DNA of 64,000 bases from Candidatus Sulfopaludibacter sp. SbA3 (GCA_945890485.1 CAMDCN010000025.1:1-64000), one strand, 5' to 3'. Numbered from the stretch's first letter, positions 25,578-35,897 are shown. Numbers and translations: made by a program. Notes: generated by a model not told the origin, from the sequence alone.

Positions 25578-27266
25578 ATGGCGAATAACGACATAACTAC
25601 CGGCGACATGAACTACGCCGACAAACTCTGGAAGGCCGCTGATACCCTCCGGGGACAGGTCGATGCCGCAGAGTACAAGCACGTTGTGCTGGGCCTGCTG
25701 TTCCTCAAGTACATTTCGGACAGCTTCGCAACCCGCCGGGAGGAACTGCGGGCCGAACTGACCAAAGATGGCATCACGGGCGAACCACTCGAACGATTGC
25801 TCGAGTCCCGCGACGAGTACACGGCGGAGCGCGTCTTCTGGGTGCCGCCGGAAGCTCGGTGGGGGAACCTTCAGAACCAGGCCACCCGCCCCGACATTGC
25901 CACCCTGATCGACGACGCCATCCTCGCCGTCGAGCGCGACAACCCGAACCTCAAGGGCAAACTCCCCCGCGACTACGCCCGGCGGGGCATTGAGCCGGTG
26001 AAGATGAAAGGTCTTATCGATCTAATCGCCGATATTGGCTTCAAGGGAAGTCACGGAAAGGCTCGCGACATGCTCGGACGGGTCTACGAGTATTTCCTCG
26101 GAAAGTTCGCCGCTGCTGAGGGAAAACTGGGCGGCGAATTCTATACACCTCGCAGTGTCGTCCGAGTGCTCGTCGAGATGTTGGAACCGTACGCAGGCCG
26201 AATCTACGATCCAGCCTGCGGCAGCGGCGGCATGTTCGTCCAGTCTGAAAAGTTCGTAGAAGCGCACGGCGGTCGACGCACCGACGTTTCTATTTTCGGA
26301 CAAGAGAGCAATCCCACCACTTGGCGGCTTGCACACATGAACTTAGCTATCCATGGCATCGAGGCGAAGCTTGGCGACCAACCGGCCGACACGTTTCTTC
26401 GGGATCAGCACCCTGACCTGAAGGCTGACTTCGTCCTTGCCAACCCGCCTTTCAACGTGAGCGACTGGTCGGGCCCACTGCTCCGTGGCGACCGGCGCTG
26501 GACCTACGGAGATCCACCCGCCGGAAATGCCAATTACGCGTGGATTCAGCACTTCATCCACCATCTTGCCCCACCCAACGGCCGGGGCGGCGGCGTGGCC
26601 GGTTTTGTCATGGCCAACGGTAGTTTGTCGAGCAACACAGGCGGCGAGGGCGAAATCCGCCGCAGGATCATCGAAGCGGATCTCGTCGACTGTATCGTCG
26701 CTCTGCCCGCTCAGCTCTTCTTCACGACGGGCATCCCCGTCTGCCTGTGGTTCCTTACCCGCGACAAGTCGGGTCGGAACATCCGACGCGGCACGCCGTA
26801 CCGTCCAGATGGACGAGCGGGCGAAACCTTGTTTATCGACGCCCGCAAGTTGGGTACGATGCAAACCCGCGTACTTCGGGTGCTAACGGGCACCGAGGAG
26901 GCGGAGTGTGTGCCCGGCACCGGGGATCCGCTACCCGCGTCCGATGTCGGTCGGATCGTCTATGCCTACCGGCGTTGGCGTGGCGAGCCCGCGCCGAAGT
27001 GGTGGAACAAGGAGGAGTACGGCCAGTGGAGGTTTACGCCCATCGCCGGCTTTAGCGAGGCCGCTACACTCGCAGATATCGCCAAACACGGGCACGCGCT
27101 TACCCCTGGACGGTATGTCGGCGCAGAAGAGCAGGAGGGCGACACCGAACCGTTCGTAGAGAAGTATCCCCGACTGTTGGCGGAGTTGGAACGAAGCTTT
27201 GACGAGGGGCGACGACTTGAGCAGGCGATTCGCAGGAACCTCAAAGGAATTCATGATGCCCGCTGA
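25578..27266 (+). CDS. hsdM: Type I restriction-modification system, methyltransferase subunit
   Basis: This is an N6-adenine DNA methyltransferase of 562 residues. The N-terminal helical HsdM domain ([33 protein letters not shown]) is followed by the SAM-binding motif DPACGSGG at 211-218 and the catalytic NPPF at 289-292. The ATG at 25578 is preferred over the TTG one codon earlier. It forms the modification enzyme with HsdS and, with HsdR, the restriction complex. The 3' end overlaps hsdS by 14 bases, so subunit ratios may be set by coupled translation. Confidence 0.97.
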   Translation: MANNDITTGDMNYADKLWKAADTLRGQVDAAEYKHVVLGLLFLKYISDSFATRREELRAELTKDGITGEPLERLLESRDEYTAERVFWVPPEARWGNLQNQATRPDIATLIDDAILAVERDNPNLKGKLPRDYARRGIEPVKMKGLIDLIADIGFKGSHGKARDMLGRVYEYFLGKFAAAEGKLGGEFYTPRSVVRVLVEMLEPYAGRIYDPACGSGGMFVQSEKFVEAHGGRRTDVSIFGQESNPTTWRLAHMNLAIHGIEAKLGDQPADTFLRDQHPDLKADFVLANPPFNVSDWSGPLLRGDRRWTYGDPPAGNANYAWIQHFIHHLAPPNGRGGGVAGFVMANGSLSSNTGGEGEIRRRIIEADLVDCIVALPAQLFFTTGIPVCLWFLTRDKSGRNIRRGTPYRPDGRAGETLFIDARKLGTMQTRVLRVLTGTEEAECVPGTGDPLPASDVGRIVYAYRRWRGEPAPKWWNKEEYGQWRFTPIAGFSEAATLADIAKHGHALTPGRYVGAEEQEGDTEPFVEKYPRLLAELERSFDEGRRLEQAIRRNLKGIHDAR

Positions 27267-28584
27267 CTGGACCCAATCGTCTATTGGCAGGTTAATCGAC
27301 GAACTGGGCGGCGATATTCAAACGGGACCATTTGGAACTAAGTTGAAAGCTTCGGAATACACGCCCGACGGCGTACCAGTAATTTCGGTACGCGAGGTGC
27401 ACTATGGACGACTCACTCTTCACGAAGACACTCCGCGCGTTAACGATTCCATTACTGGCCGGATGCCCGAATTCCTTCTGCGAGAGGGTGACATCGTCTT
27501 CGGGCGGAAGGGGGCAGTAGATCGGAGCGCTCGCGTTCAAGTTGATCAAGCCGGTTGGTTCTTGGGCTCCGATGGAATTAGACTGCGGCTGCCCGACTCG
27601 TGTAACTCGGCTTTCGTGGCATATCAGCTTCAGCAAAAGGCTCACCGTGCCTGGATGCTGCAACACGCGGCCGGCTCCACCATGCCGTCCCTAAATGAGG
27701 ACGTCATTCGCCGCATCCCCGTCGTGTTTGCACCGATTGAAGAACAACGGGCCATTGCCGCCGTCCTAGGCTCGCTCGACGGCAAAATCGAGCAGAACCG
27801 GCGGACGTCGCAGGCGTTGGAGAGTCTGGCACGGGCAACATTTAAGGCGTGGTTCGTGGACTTCGAGCCAGTCAAGGCCAAGGTCGCAGATGCGGCCGGT
27901 TTCCCGGGCATGCCGCCGTCCGCGTTCGCCGCTCTCCCTAATCGTCTGGTCCTCTCACCGCTCGGCCCGGTGCCCGAGCAGTGGACGATAGGGACGATCG
28001 ACGAAATCTCGACCGTGTCTAAGCAGAATCTGAATCCACAGGATCACGGGGACGAGACTTTCGAACACTTCAGTATTCCAGCTTACGACGCCGGTCAAGT
28101 ACCGGTAGTTGAACCAGGCAGCGGCATCATGAGCCAGAAGTTCGTGGTGGTCCCAGGTTGCGTACTTCTGTCGAAACTAAATCCCCGTATTCCACGCGTC
28201 TGGATTCCGGCACCGGCCAAGCGCGGGCGACAGATCGCCTCCACCGAGTTTCTTGTGATTGTGCCAAGACCGGACTTCACTCGCGAGTTCCTTTACTGCC
28301 TATTTCAACAGGCGGAGTTCCGAGCGAGTCTTGCTCAAAGCGCCTCCGGAACATCCAACAGCCACCAACGAGTGCGTCCTGGCGACCTACTCGCTCTTCC
28401 TTTGGCTGTGCCGCCGAAGTCCATGCTCGGCGCATTTACGGACCAAGTAGCGCCACAAATAGAGCTCTGGGAAGCGTTGCAGGCTGAATCATCCAAATTG
28501 TCGGAGATTCGAGACTACCTTCTGCCGCTGCTGCTTAGCGGGCGAGTGAGAGTACCTCCATCGCAGCCTGAGGAGGTGGCGTAG
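27253..28584 (+). CDS. hsdS: Type I restriction-modification system, specificity subunit
   Basis: This 443-residue protein starts at ATG 27253 (a second ATG follows directly) within the end of hsdM. There are two target-recognition domains: TRD1 at about 1-150 and TRD2 at about 230-390, beginning [18 protein letters not shown]. Each is followed by a helical spacer: [40 protein letters not shown] in the centre and a shorter one at the end. It recognises a bipartite DNA sequence that cannot be predicted. The last base of its stop is the first of the next gene's GTG (TAGTG). Confidence 0.95.
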   Translation: MMPADWTQSSIGRLIDELGGDIQTGPFGTKLKASEYTPDGVPVISVREVHYGRLTLHEDTPRVNDSITGRMPEFLLREGDIVFGRKGAVDRSARVQVDQAGWFLGSDGIRLRLPDSCNSAFVAYQLQQKAHRAWMLQHAAGSTMPSLNEDVIRRIPVVFAPIEEQRAIAAVLGSLDGKIEQNRRTSQALESLARATFKAWFVDFEPVKAKVADAAGFPGMPPSAFAALPNRLVLSPLGPVPEQWTIGTIDEISTVSKQNLNPQDHGDETFEHFSIPAYDAGQVPVVEPGSGIMSQKFVVVPGCVLLSKLNPRIPRVWIPAPAKRGRQIASTEFLVIVPRPDFTREFLYCLFQQAEFRASLAQSASGTSNSHQRVRPGDLLALPLAVPPKSMLGAFTDQVAPQIELWEALQAESSKLSEIRDYLLPLLLSGRVRVPPSQPEEVA

Positions 28585-29225
28585 TGCGCCCGCTGAAGCC
28601 CTGGGCATACGGCCCCTTTGAGATCTTGTTGCACGCCGACTTGCATTATCGAATCGGCGAAGACTTCGACCGCCGAATCGCGATGATCGGTTTCGACAAC
28701 GCGATTGAGGTGGCCATTACCACCTACCTTGGCCTTCACCCCATCCAGCGCGGCAACCGGCAGTACGCCAATGCGAACGTGGAGGCGTGGCTGAGAAACT
28801 ATCACTCGAAGATCGACTTCTTTTTCCTGGAGTGCGCCACCCGTCAGGTCGCCGTTGTTGGCCAGCACGATGAAATCATTTGGTATCACGAGGTGCGAAA
28901 CGGCCAGTACCACGTCGGCGGGGCCACCGTCCCGCAGAGACGCGAACTGGACGGCGTCCGAGCGGCGGCCTTGGAAGTGTTCGCGGTACTTTTTGACGTG
29001 CCGGACGCCGTCGCTCAACTAGATGCCCGCATTGCGGCGATGCAACAGGCACCGCAACCTAGAACTGACGGCGGGGATCGCCTGATCGATAGTAGATATG
29101 GACTCGTCGACCTCTGCGGACAGATGGAATACTCGAGCGAGTTGCTCTACGCGGTCGACCGGAACCGTTACCACTACACTATTCAAAGTCTGGAAAACGA
29201 ACCCGATACTGAGGATCCGTCGTGA
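28584..29225 (+). CDS. HEPN-domain protein inside the type I RM operon (putative RNase)
   Basis: This 213-residue protein starts at a GTG overlapping the hsdS stop by one base, and its end overlaps hsdR by four bases, so it is an integral operon member. The body is helical (IAMIGFDNAIEVAITTYLGL; VEAWLRNYHSKIDFFFLE) and contains EIIWYHEVRNGQYH, with R105-N106-x3-H110 (bases 28896-28913) matching the canonical HEPN RNase motif. After it comes a further helical region (GVRAAALEVFAVLFDV). HEPN proteins in restriction operons, such as PrrC and RloC, cut tRNA or other RNA when restriction is blocked. That role is inferred here. There is no NTPase domain, unlike PrrC. Confidence 0.72.
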   Translation: MRPLKPWAYGPFEILLHADLHYRIGEDFDRRIAMIGFDNAIEVAITTYLGLHPIQRGNRQYANANVEAWLRNYHSKIDFFFLECATRQVAVVGQHDEIIWYHEVRNGQYHVGGATVPQRRELDGVRAAALEVFAVLFDVPDAVAQLDARIAAMQQAPQPRTDGGDRLIDSRYGLVDLCGQMEYSSELLYAVDRNRYHYTIQSLENEPDTEDPS

Positions 29226-32200
29226 GCCGCACTGTTGCAGAAAATGTTGTGGAGGACTTCGCGATCGGCTCCCTACTCGCGTCCGGCACGGCGATGCGTC
29301 AAGGCGCGGAGTTAGCGGAGGCAGGGCTAAACCTAACTCACGGACTCATCGAGACCCTCGTCAGAGATGTGCTAGGACGGCTCAATGCACAGCTTTCGCA
29401 CGAAGAGCGCGAGAATGTGATCCGCGTCTTGAGCCGCCCACCGCACCCGGCGCTCATCCAAAACAATCGTTGGTTCCACGCCCTGCTCACCGACGGTGTG
29501 GCCGCCGAGTGCCGGGATACCAAGACTGGCGAAACCCGGGGGATCCGTGCTCGGTTAATCGACTTCGACGATCCAACCAATAATGATTTCCTCGTGGTCC
29601 GGCAACTCACCGTTGCGGGGACGGACGGAAAGACGATTCGACCGGACTTGGTGCTGTATGTCAACGGCCTCCCGTTGGTCGTTATTGAGCTGAAGGACCC
29701 GTCCAATACCGCGGCCGACCTCAATATCGCGATCGACCAACTAGGGCGGTATAAAACGGTGGTGCCAGACCTGTTCGTGCCGAACCTGCTGCTAGTCGCC
29801 AGCGACGGACTGCTAACCCGAGTCGGGAGCATTACCAGCGGACGGCAACGGTTCACGCCGTGGCGGCCGGCGAACGGGGGCGAGCCGACACTCGAGGCGC
29901 TAATCCGCGAACTGCTCAACCCCGACGCGCTGCTGGACTACCTCCGGTCCTGCGTAGCGTTCGAAGAGGACCAGCGGGGGAACATTGTCAAAAAAGTGGC
30001 TGGATATCATCAGTTCCGCGCGGTGCGCAAGGCGCGGGCGAGCGTCATCGCTGCTCAAACACTCACCACGGAAGCGCTGTTGCAGAAGACAAGGTCAGGC
30101 GTCAAATTCAACGGAAGGCCGGGTGGCGTAGTTTGGCACACACAGGGTAGCGGCAAGAGCCTAACAATGCTGATGCTGGCCGGTACGCTCGTGCGGGCAG
30201 CGGCGATGGCGAATCCCACCGTTGTGATCGTCACCGACCGCAACGATCTGGACGACCAGCTTTTCGACACTTTCGCGATGGGCCGGGCTCTGCTGAGACA
30301 GGATCCCGTGCAGGCGGATAGCCGCGAGCATTTGCGGCAGTTGCTCGACCGAGCGAGTGGCGGAGTGGTGTTCACCACCATCCACAAGTTCACCGAGACG
30401 CACGGAAAAATCACCGAGCGAGCGAATGTTGTGGTGATGGCGGACGAGGCACACCGCAGCCAGTACGGGTTTGTTGATGGCGGCGCGCGGTGGATGCGCG
30501 ATGCGCTGCCGAATGCGACGTTCGTCGGATTTACCGGCACACCGCTGACGGCAGACGACAGGGTCACTCGGCATGTGTTCGGCGATTATGCGGACATCTA
30601 TGACATCCGGCAGTCGGTGGCCGACGGGGCAACGGTCCCGATCTACTACGAGCCGAGAATCGTGAAGCTGACGATCGACGAGGCGGGCGCGGAGGCCGCT
30701 GAGGCTAAGTTGGCGGAATATGCAACCCGCGACGGGGACGGGCGGGAGGCACCGGAGAACATACGGATCCCGGTGGAGGAGTTGTACGGCGCTCCCGAGC
30801 GGCTTAAACGAGTAGCGAACTTCGTTGTGGAGCACTGGGAAGCGCGGCGCGCCGCGATGGAAGGCAAAGCCATGATCGTGACCATGAGCCGCGACATAGC
30901 CGTGCGGTTGTACGAGGACATCCGCGATCTCCGCCCTGCGTGGCACGACGAGGATGATTCTCTAGGGTCGGTGAAAATCATCATGAACGAGGGGCTCCTA
31001 CCCCGAGTGGAAGGTGAATCCGAATTGAGCTATCAACAACGGGTTGAACCATTGATAGTCCATGGCCGAACGAAAGGGAGGCGGAAGGTACTGGCTGAGC
31101 GCTTCAAGGACCCGGCCGACGACTTTCGGCTGGCGATTGTGGTCGACATGTGGCTAACCGGCTTCGACGTACCCAGCGCGCACACTATGTATCTGGACAA
31201 GCCGCTTGCTGGGCACAACCTGATGCAGGCCATCGCGCGGGTGAACCGCGTCTATGGCGAAAAGCCAGGCGGGCTGATCGTCGATCTGATCGGTCTGGCC
31301 GATCCGCTGGCCGATGCGCTGGCGATGTATGCGAACGCAACCGGGGAGACGGACAAACCGGTAAAAGAGTTGCAGGACGAGGCGATTCCGGCGATGCGGT
31401 TGGCGTTCGAGCAACTGCAGGCGTTTTTCCATGGCTTTGACTATGCAGCGGCCCTGGAGGCCCAACCGACGAACGTGCTTCGGGTATACCTCGGCGCGGT
31501 CGACCACGTCCTGGACCGCGAGCAGAACGCCGGGGAGGAAACCGGTTGGCGGCGTTTCCGCGGAATGGTGAAACGGCTGGCAGCGGCGTTCGCGCTAGCG
31601 GTGCCGCGGGAGGAGACGCGGGAGGTGGCGCCACACTTGGCGTTCTTCCAGCGCGTGGCGGCGATGATCCGAAAGCGGCTGGCCGACAGCACCGAGCCGG
31701 CGGCGGGTGAGGTCGGCCCAGATTCCAAATCGCGGGACATCGACGCGGCGGTTCGGCAGGTGATCGGCGGCGCCGTAGAAGCGGGCGAGGTGATCGATTT
31801 GTTCGCGGCGGCCGGCCTCGACGCGGCGCGGCTGGACATTCTGAGCGATGAATTTCTGGAGCGCGTGTCGGCCCTGGAGCACAAGAATCTAGCGCTGGAG
31901 ACGCTACGGAAGCTGCTCAACGACCAGATCAAGATCAGCGAGCGGACGAATCTGGTGCGGGCCCAGAAGTTCCGCGAGGCGCTCGAGAAGGCGATGCTTA
32001 GCTACACGAATAAGCAGATTTCTACGGCCGAAATGATCGCGAAGCTTCTGGAATTGGCCAAATGGGTGCGCGAAGCGAAGCGACACGGGAAGGAACTCGG
32101 TCTCAGCAATGAGGAGACGGCCTTTTACGACGCGCTGGCGGAGAACGGGTCGGCCAAAGAGGTAATGAAGTCCGACGAGCTTCGTCTGATGGCCCGCGCA

Positions 32201-32383
32201 TTGGCAGAGATGGTGAAGAAGATGCCGAAGCTCGACTGGGCACAGCGGGAGAGCGTGCGTGCGGACCTGCGGCGGAAGGTTCGGCGGCTGCTGGCGATGT
32301 ATGGCTACCCGCCCGACCTCTCGGAGGATGCAACCCAGCTCGTTCTCAAACAGGCCGAGTTGTCGACGGGCAATGCGGAATAG
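29222..32383 (+). CDS. hsdR: Type I restriction-modification system, restriction subunit
   Basis: This 1053-residue translocase-endonuclease starts at a GTG overlapping the HEPN gene (GTGA). The N-terminal PD-(D/E)XK nuclease has D142 and E156-L-K158 (RPDLVLYVNGLPLVVIELK). The SF2 motor shows Walker A TQGSGKS (307-313), the DEAH box at 408-411 (MADEAHRS), motif III FTGTPL and a second RecA domain (VVDMWLTGFDVP, QAIARVNR). The C-terminal ~250 residues are helical and bind HsdM. All key residues are intact. It cleaves DNA lacking methylation at the HsdS site after ATP-driven translocation. Confidence 0.97.
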   Translation: MSRTVAENVVEDFAIGSLLASGTAMRQGAELAEAGLNLTHGLIETLVRDVLGRLNAQLSHEERENVIRVLSRPPHPALIQNNRWFHALLTDGVAAECRDTKTGETRGIRARLIDFDDPTNNDFLVVRQLTVAGTDGKTIRPDLVLYVNGLPLVVIELKDPSNTAADLNIAIDQLGRYKTVVPDLFVPNLLLVASDGLLTRVGSITSGRQRFTPWRPANGGEPTLEALIRELLNPDALLDYLRSCVAFEEDQRGNIVKKVAGYHQFRAVRKARASVIAAQTLTTEALLQKTRSGVKFNGRPGGVVWHTQGSGKSLTMLMLAGTLVRAAAMANPTVVIVTDRNDLDDQLFDTFAMGRALLRQDPVQADSREHLRQLLDRASGGVVFTTIHKFTETHGKITERANVVVMADEAHRSQYGFVDGGARWMRDALPNATFVGFTGTPLTADDRVTRHVFGDYADIYDIRQSVADGATVPIYYEPRIVKLTIDEAGAEAAEAKLAEYATRDGDGREAPENIRIPVEELYGAPERLKRVANFVVEHWEARRAAMEGKAMIVTMSRDIAVRLYEDIRDLRPAWHDEDDSLGSVKIIMNEGLLPRVEGESELSYQQRVEPLIVHGRTKGRRKVLAERFKDPADDFRLAIVVDMWLTGFDVPSAHTMYLDKPLAGHNLMQAIARVNRVYGEKPGGLIVDLIGLADPLADALAMYANATGETDKPVKELQDEAIPAMRLAFEQLQAFFHGFDYAAALEAQPTNVLRVYLGAVDHVLDREQNAGEETGWRRFRGMVKRLAAAFALAVPREETREVAPHLAFFQRVAAMIRKRLADSTEPAAGEVGPDSKSRDIDAAVRQVIGGAVEAGEVIDLFAAAGLDAARLDILSDEFLERVSALEHKNLALETLRKLLNDQIKISERTNLVRAQKFREALEKAMLSYTNKQISTAEMIAKLLELAKWVREAKRHGKELGLSNEETAFYDALAENGSAKEVMKSDELRLMARALAEMVKKMPKLDWAQRESVRADLRRKVRRLLAMYGYPPDLSEDATQLVLKQAELSTGNAE

Positions 32384-32462
32384 GGAGGCGCACCTCGCTG
32401 GGGGCCAACCAGCAGCATGCGACCGCCAGCCGGTCGGTGCGTCCGTGATCTGACAACCGGTT

Positions 32463-32680
32463 CAGATTCGATTCCTGCGCAATGACGATATCCAGTTTCC
32501 TGGGGGAGAATCCAAAAGGCGCCCTCAAACGAAGGGCCGAATCGGCTGTGATGCGCCGGCGTTCATGGGCGATGCCGCGGATCCCGTTCGGCGGGCCATC
32601 AAGTTCCCGCGCCAGCTTATCAATGCTCAGTCCGATCGGCACAGAATATGGTGGCACAGGATCTCGGCGGTATTGAATAG
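32463..32680 (-). pseudogene. Frameshifted higA antitoxin remnant
   Basis: On the minus strand, bases 32639-32463 read PIGLSIDKLARELDGPPNG through ITADSALRLRAPFGFSP. This matches closely the intact HigA at 36122-36454 (PLGLSINKLARELHVPPNR, ITADTGLRLSTYFGVSP). The preceding conserved GEIL motif is found in another frame (AEIL at 32657-32668), so a frameshift near 32640-32655 has broken the gene. No start codon survives in a suitable place. It is a second, decayed copy of the same antitoxin family. Confidence 0.75.
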
Positions 32681-33234
32681 GGGTACTGTATGGGCTGGTG
32701 AGCGGCGGGAGGGACCACGATCGCGGCACACCGCAAAGGGAATCTTCCGCCTGTCGGCTTGGGGCAGTTCCAGTTCAAGCTAGCGCATTGTTGCAGCTTC
32801 TCCGTTTGTCTCTTGATACGACGGATTCCCCAGGGTTCCGCGGGCAAGGCGCCACCGTCCCGGTGCGGGTCGAATTACCCTGACAGTTTACTGAGGAGCT
32901 AGGCCAGGGCAGGACCGTGCGCTGTGGGATGCTGAGGTGTTTTCTCGAACAACCTTAGGGAATCGCCCTATTTCCATGATTAGGCCGGTGTGAAATCATT
33001 CAAGCGAATAGTACTGTCTAGTACTGTCGCGATGGTCGACAGGCTCCTGTCCGGTCCGGATGTTCGTTTTTTGACAAAGCGCTTTATTTTCGTGGTTTAC
33101 CGCCGCGTAACTACGAAATCTCCGAAGTTTGCCGGAATGAATTGGCTGGGCTTCCGATAGCCCAATAGCACTCGCGTTGAGTGTTTCTGGCGTTGCTGGC
33201 AGACCGTTGCGGCGTCGTCAATCTGAGAGGATTC
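32681..33234. other. Intergenic region without supported gene
   Basis: Between the higA remnant and the membrane protein gene I find no supported gene. The stretch contains a tandem 10-bp repeat (33009-33028) and a TTGACA (33071-33076) without a good -10 partner at 16-18 bases. Confidence 0.45.
33009..33028. repeat. Tandem 10-bp direct repeat TAGTACTGTC x2
   Basis: TAGTACTGTC occurs twice back to back, and each copy contains the palindrome AGTACT. Ten-base spacing equals about one helical turn, as expected for paired regulator sites. It lies about 200 bases upstream of the membrane protein at 33235. It may also be chance. Confidence 0.5.
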
Positions 33235-34101
33235 ATGTCGCAGTTTGAATTGATTCCGTGCTCGATTGAGAGTAGTTCGGCAGAGCCCTGCCCGAAAGGG
33301 TGTGCGAAAGTGGTGGAGCTACGTCCGCAGACGCGGCCGTCGGCTCGGAACGGGCGGATTCCAGAACAAGTTCCCGGACTCCCCACTGAGGCCCCACGCC
33401 GTGGACTGCAACTCGTCCGCACGCCGATGGTCGTGGAGCGGCCTATTTGCGAGGAACTCACCCTTCTGGGGGATCCGGCGCGACCGGCAAGCGCGGCGTC
33501 GGAGTTCGACGGGGCCGCGTTGGGGTATGTATCCATGGCCGACGTTGCGGCAGGGTGGAAAGGCCGCGCAAAAGCAGGCCTTGTTGCCGGTTTGGCTCTG
33601 CTCGCTGGGGGCGTGGCGGTTGGATGGTGGGCAATTCCGAGTTCCGAGCCGATCAACGCCACGACAAGCGCGGCGGAAATCTGCGCGGCATTTCGCCCAT
33701 TTGGGGTGACTGAAACGCCAGGGCTTGCCGGGGCCCGGAGCTCTGGTTGCAGAACTGCCTCAAGCGGCGACGGGCCGAATGAGCCGGAGCGATTGTCACT
33801 GACGGTAACGGCTGCCGCCGGGCCGGGCAGTGCCCTCGAATCGGTGGAGATGGGAGGCCAATACCGTCCGCGCGGCGCCAGGACGGAGCTTCAGCGAGAG
33901 ATGCTGTGGGCGGCGAGTTCGGTGTTTACCCGGCTAGAAGCGGAGGTGCCGACCGAGGTCCTGGAAGGGATCGAGGAACCGTCGGTGATGAGGTTTCGGA
34001 GGGAAGGATTCGACGTTGGCATCTCGCACGTCTGCGACGCTGCGGTTGGGATGGCGAATGCCCGCTGCCGCGTGGCCCTCTCGATCCGAAGGGCACCTTG
34101 A
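33235..34101 (+). CDS. Single-span membrane protein of unknown function
   Basis: This 288-residue protein starts at the ATG at 33235, with GAGAGG just upstream. About 110 polar, Pro-rich cytoplasmic residues precede one membrane helix (113-133, AGLVAGLALLAGGVAVGWWAI). The exported C-terminal domain has cysteines (ICAAF, SSGCRT, HVCDAA, ARCRVAL) that could pair in disulfides. I recognise no family. It is followed 101 bases later by another membrane protein on the same strand, so the two may be an operon. Confidence 0.6.
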   Translation: MSQFELIPCSIESSSAEPCPKGCAKVVELRPQTRPSARNGRIPEQVPGLPTEAPRRGLQLVRTPMVVERPICEELTLLGDPARPASAASEFDGAALGYVSMADVAAGWKGRAKAGLVAGLALLAGGVAVGWWAIPSSEPINATTSAAEICAAFRPFGVTETPGLAGARSSGCRTASSGDGPNEPERLSLTVTAAAGPGSALESVEMGGQYRPRGARTELQREMLWAASSVFTRLEAEVPTEVLEGIEEPSVMRFRREGFDVGISHVCDAAVGMANARCRVALSIRRAP

Positions 34102-34202
34102 GCATCGCTGCAGCCGGCTCTTGCCAACTTTGGCGCGCCTGCGCAACCGACGAATGACCTATTTTGACAGTGACGCCGCCGACAAGGCGGTGGGAGGTAT
34201 GG

Positions 34203-35510
34203 ATGTCTTTTCGTTTACTGACACGGCAAGCAAATGTCTGGTCGGCTGGTTTTAGTTTGAAGAGAGACGAGCGAAGACCGATGGCGTCGGTCCTGTTGTT
34301 GCTGTCGCGAATCTTTTGTTTCCTCGCCATTGCGGTAGGAATCGTCTCGTTGCTTTCCACCTGGACGGGGGAGACGGGCGGCGTGGTGAGCTACATTCTG
34401 CTGGCTCCGGATGATGCGCTGGGCTTGATCTTTGTCGGTTTTGCGGTCCGGCTATCCCGCCTCGAAGCGCACCGACTTCCCATTCGCGTGATTGTGCAGG
34501 CGTCGCGCCTGAGCCTGCTTGCGCTGGGAGTGGTGGCGCTCTGCGGGCTGGAAATCATGGTCCTGCTACCATCGACGGCGGCAAAGCCAGTGGGGAGTGG
34601 GGCCGGGTTCGCGGCAGGGGTGCTCTACCTGCTGATTGCTTCCGTGTTGATGTTGCGGATTCGCCATGCGGAGAGTGAGGTCCGCTCGATCCTGGCGGCC
34701 TTGCTGTGCGCGTTTCTGGCGTCCTGTTGGATCTCGCTGCTCTTGGCGAGCGGCGGGTTGGCGCCGGTGCCGCCTGTATTACAAATCGAATTGGTGCCGT
34801 TAGTGCTCCTTTCGGGAGTTGGGGCTGTTTTGGTATCGCTGATCCGCGCTCCCGGTATGCTTCGGGTGCTCGCCGATGAAGGCCCGGAAGCGGCGGCGGC
34901 CCGGGTGCTGTTTCCGCTGGCGTTTGCGATTCCATTGGTCTTGGCGATTTTGCGGCATCGCGCGGAGGTGGCGGGACTGCTGCATCGGGATCTTGGATTG
35001 CTGCTGCACGTGATTCTCAGTACCGGGAGCATGGCGCTCATGATTGTGTGGAATGCCCACCGGATCTCGACGGCCGCGCGGGCGATCCGTGCCGCGGAGA
35101 AGTTGATGGAAGATTTCGATGCGCAGTACCGGGCGATCCTGGGAGCGTTTTCTGAACCAGTTTGGATCTTTGATCCGAAAGGACAACTGATTTTTGAGAA
35201 TCGCGCCGCCGGCGAGTATGCCTCGGGCGAGGAAATTCCGGGCGCGACTGTTCGCGATCCTGCCAGTGCGTTGGGATCTTTGCAACAGCGATCGATTTTG
35301 AGCGCGGCGCTTTTTGGACGGCGGGTGCGGGATATCCAAATGTTTGAGAGGGTAACGGGAGAGCCGCGGCTATTGACGGTTCAGTACCTGGGAGTGCTGT
35401 ATACGAGGGAGGCGGAACAAAGCGCGATCGTACTCGTGGCGCGGCCGAGCAACGGGAACGTAAGAACGGTTGCTGCGCTGGAACAAACAGAGCCCGTCAG
35501 CGCGGGATGA
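34203..35510 (+). CDS. Multi-span membrane protein with PAS domain and no output domain
   Basis: This 435-residue protein starts at ATG 34203, which has GGGAGG about six bases upstream (alternatives at 34164 and 34281). It has seven to eight hydrophobic segments over about residues 25-270, then a linker helix (AIRAAEKLMEDFDAQYRAIL). A PAS-like domain follows (AFSEPVWIFDPKGQLIFENRAAGEYA through LLTVQYLGVLYT). This is the layout of a membrane sensor kinase or diguanylate cyclase, but the protein stops right after the PAS domain. No kinase, GGDEF or other effector is read in any frame just downstream. It is either a truncated sensor or one that signals through a partner. Confidence 0.7.
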   Translation: MSFRLLTRQANVWSAGFSLKRDERRPMASVLLLLSRIFCFLAIAVGIVSLLSTWTGETGGVVSYILLAPDDALGLIFVGFAVRLSRLEAHRLPIRVIVQASRLSLLALGVVALCGLEIMVLLPSTAAKPVGSGAGFAAGVLYLLIASVLMLRIRHAESEVRSILAALLCAFLASCWISLLLASGGLAPVPPVLQIELVPLVLLSGVGAVLVSLIRAPGMLRVLADEGPEAAAARVLFPLAFAIPLVLAILRHRAEVAGLLHRDLGLLLHVILSTGSMALMIVWNAHRISTAARAIRAAEKLMEDFDAQYRAILGAFSEPVWIFDPKGQLIFENRAAGEYASGEEIPGATVRDPASALGSLQQRSILSAALFGRRVRDIQMFERVTGEPRLLTVQYLGVLYTREAEQSAIVLVARPSNGNVRTVAALEQTEPVSAG

Positions 35511-35897
35511 GCCGAGCGAATCGGTTTGGGAGTATGTTCGGCGAGATGGAAGGCGGAGCGGCGCCCGTGTCGGCATTTTTCGGATCAGGCGACTTTGTTG
35601 CGATCCCCGGAAGCTTGGGATGCGGTTCCTCGATCAACTGGAAGGAACTCGTCGGAATTGGGCTGGGTGGTACGGCGATTCATCGCGGTGGCGAGTCTCA
35701 AACCGGCGAGCGCCAGACATGGTGGTGGCCGGAGCGAGCAGGTATGACTGGCTCCTCAAATCGGGTTGTCCGCAAGTCCCTCTAGAAGAAAGTCGCCAAG
35801 CAGGACAGAAATCTGGGATGGATAGAGCACAACCTCATCGTCCGACGCAGGGGCGAGAACTTTCGATAGCGGTTCAAAATGCAGCCGCCGACGCTAG
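35511..35897. other. No supported gene
   Basis: Open frames in this 387-base stretch have no recognisable content, and the downstream part leads into the IS630 remnant. It may be scar sequence from the same insertion or the lost end of the PAS-protein gene. Confidence 0.4.

Noticed and set aside
29338-29919. Minus-strand open frame of 193 codons inside hsdR
   Set aside because: Ser/Arg-rich shadow of hsdR coding sequence.
32690-32850. Remnant of a higB toxin upstream of the broken higA copy
   Set aside because: Only vague similarity; no run of family residues as seen at 36438-36540.
33071-33100. TTGACA as a -35 box upstream of the membrane protein
   Set aside because: No -10-like hexamer at 16-18 bases.
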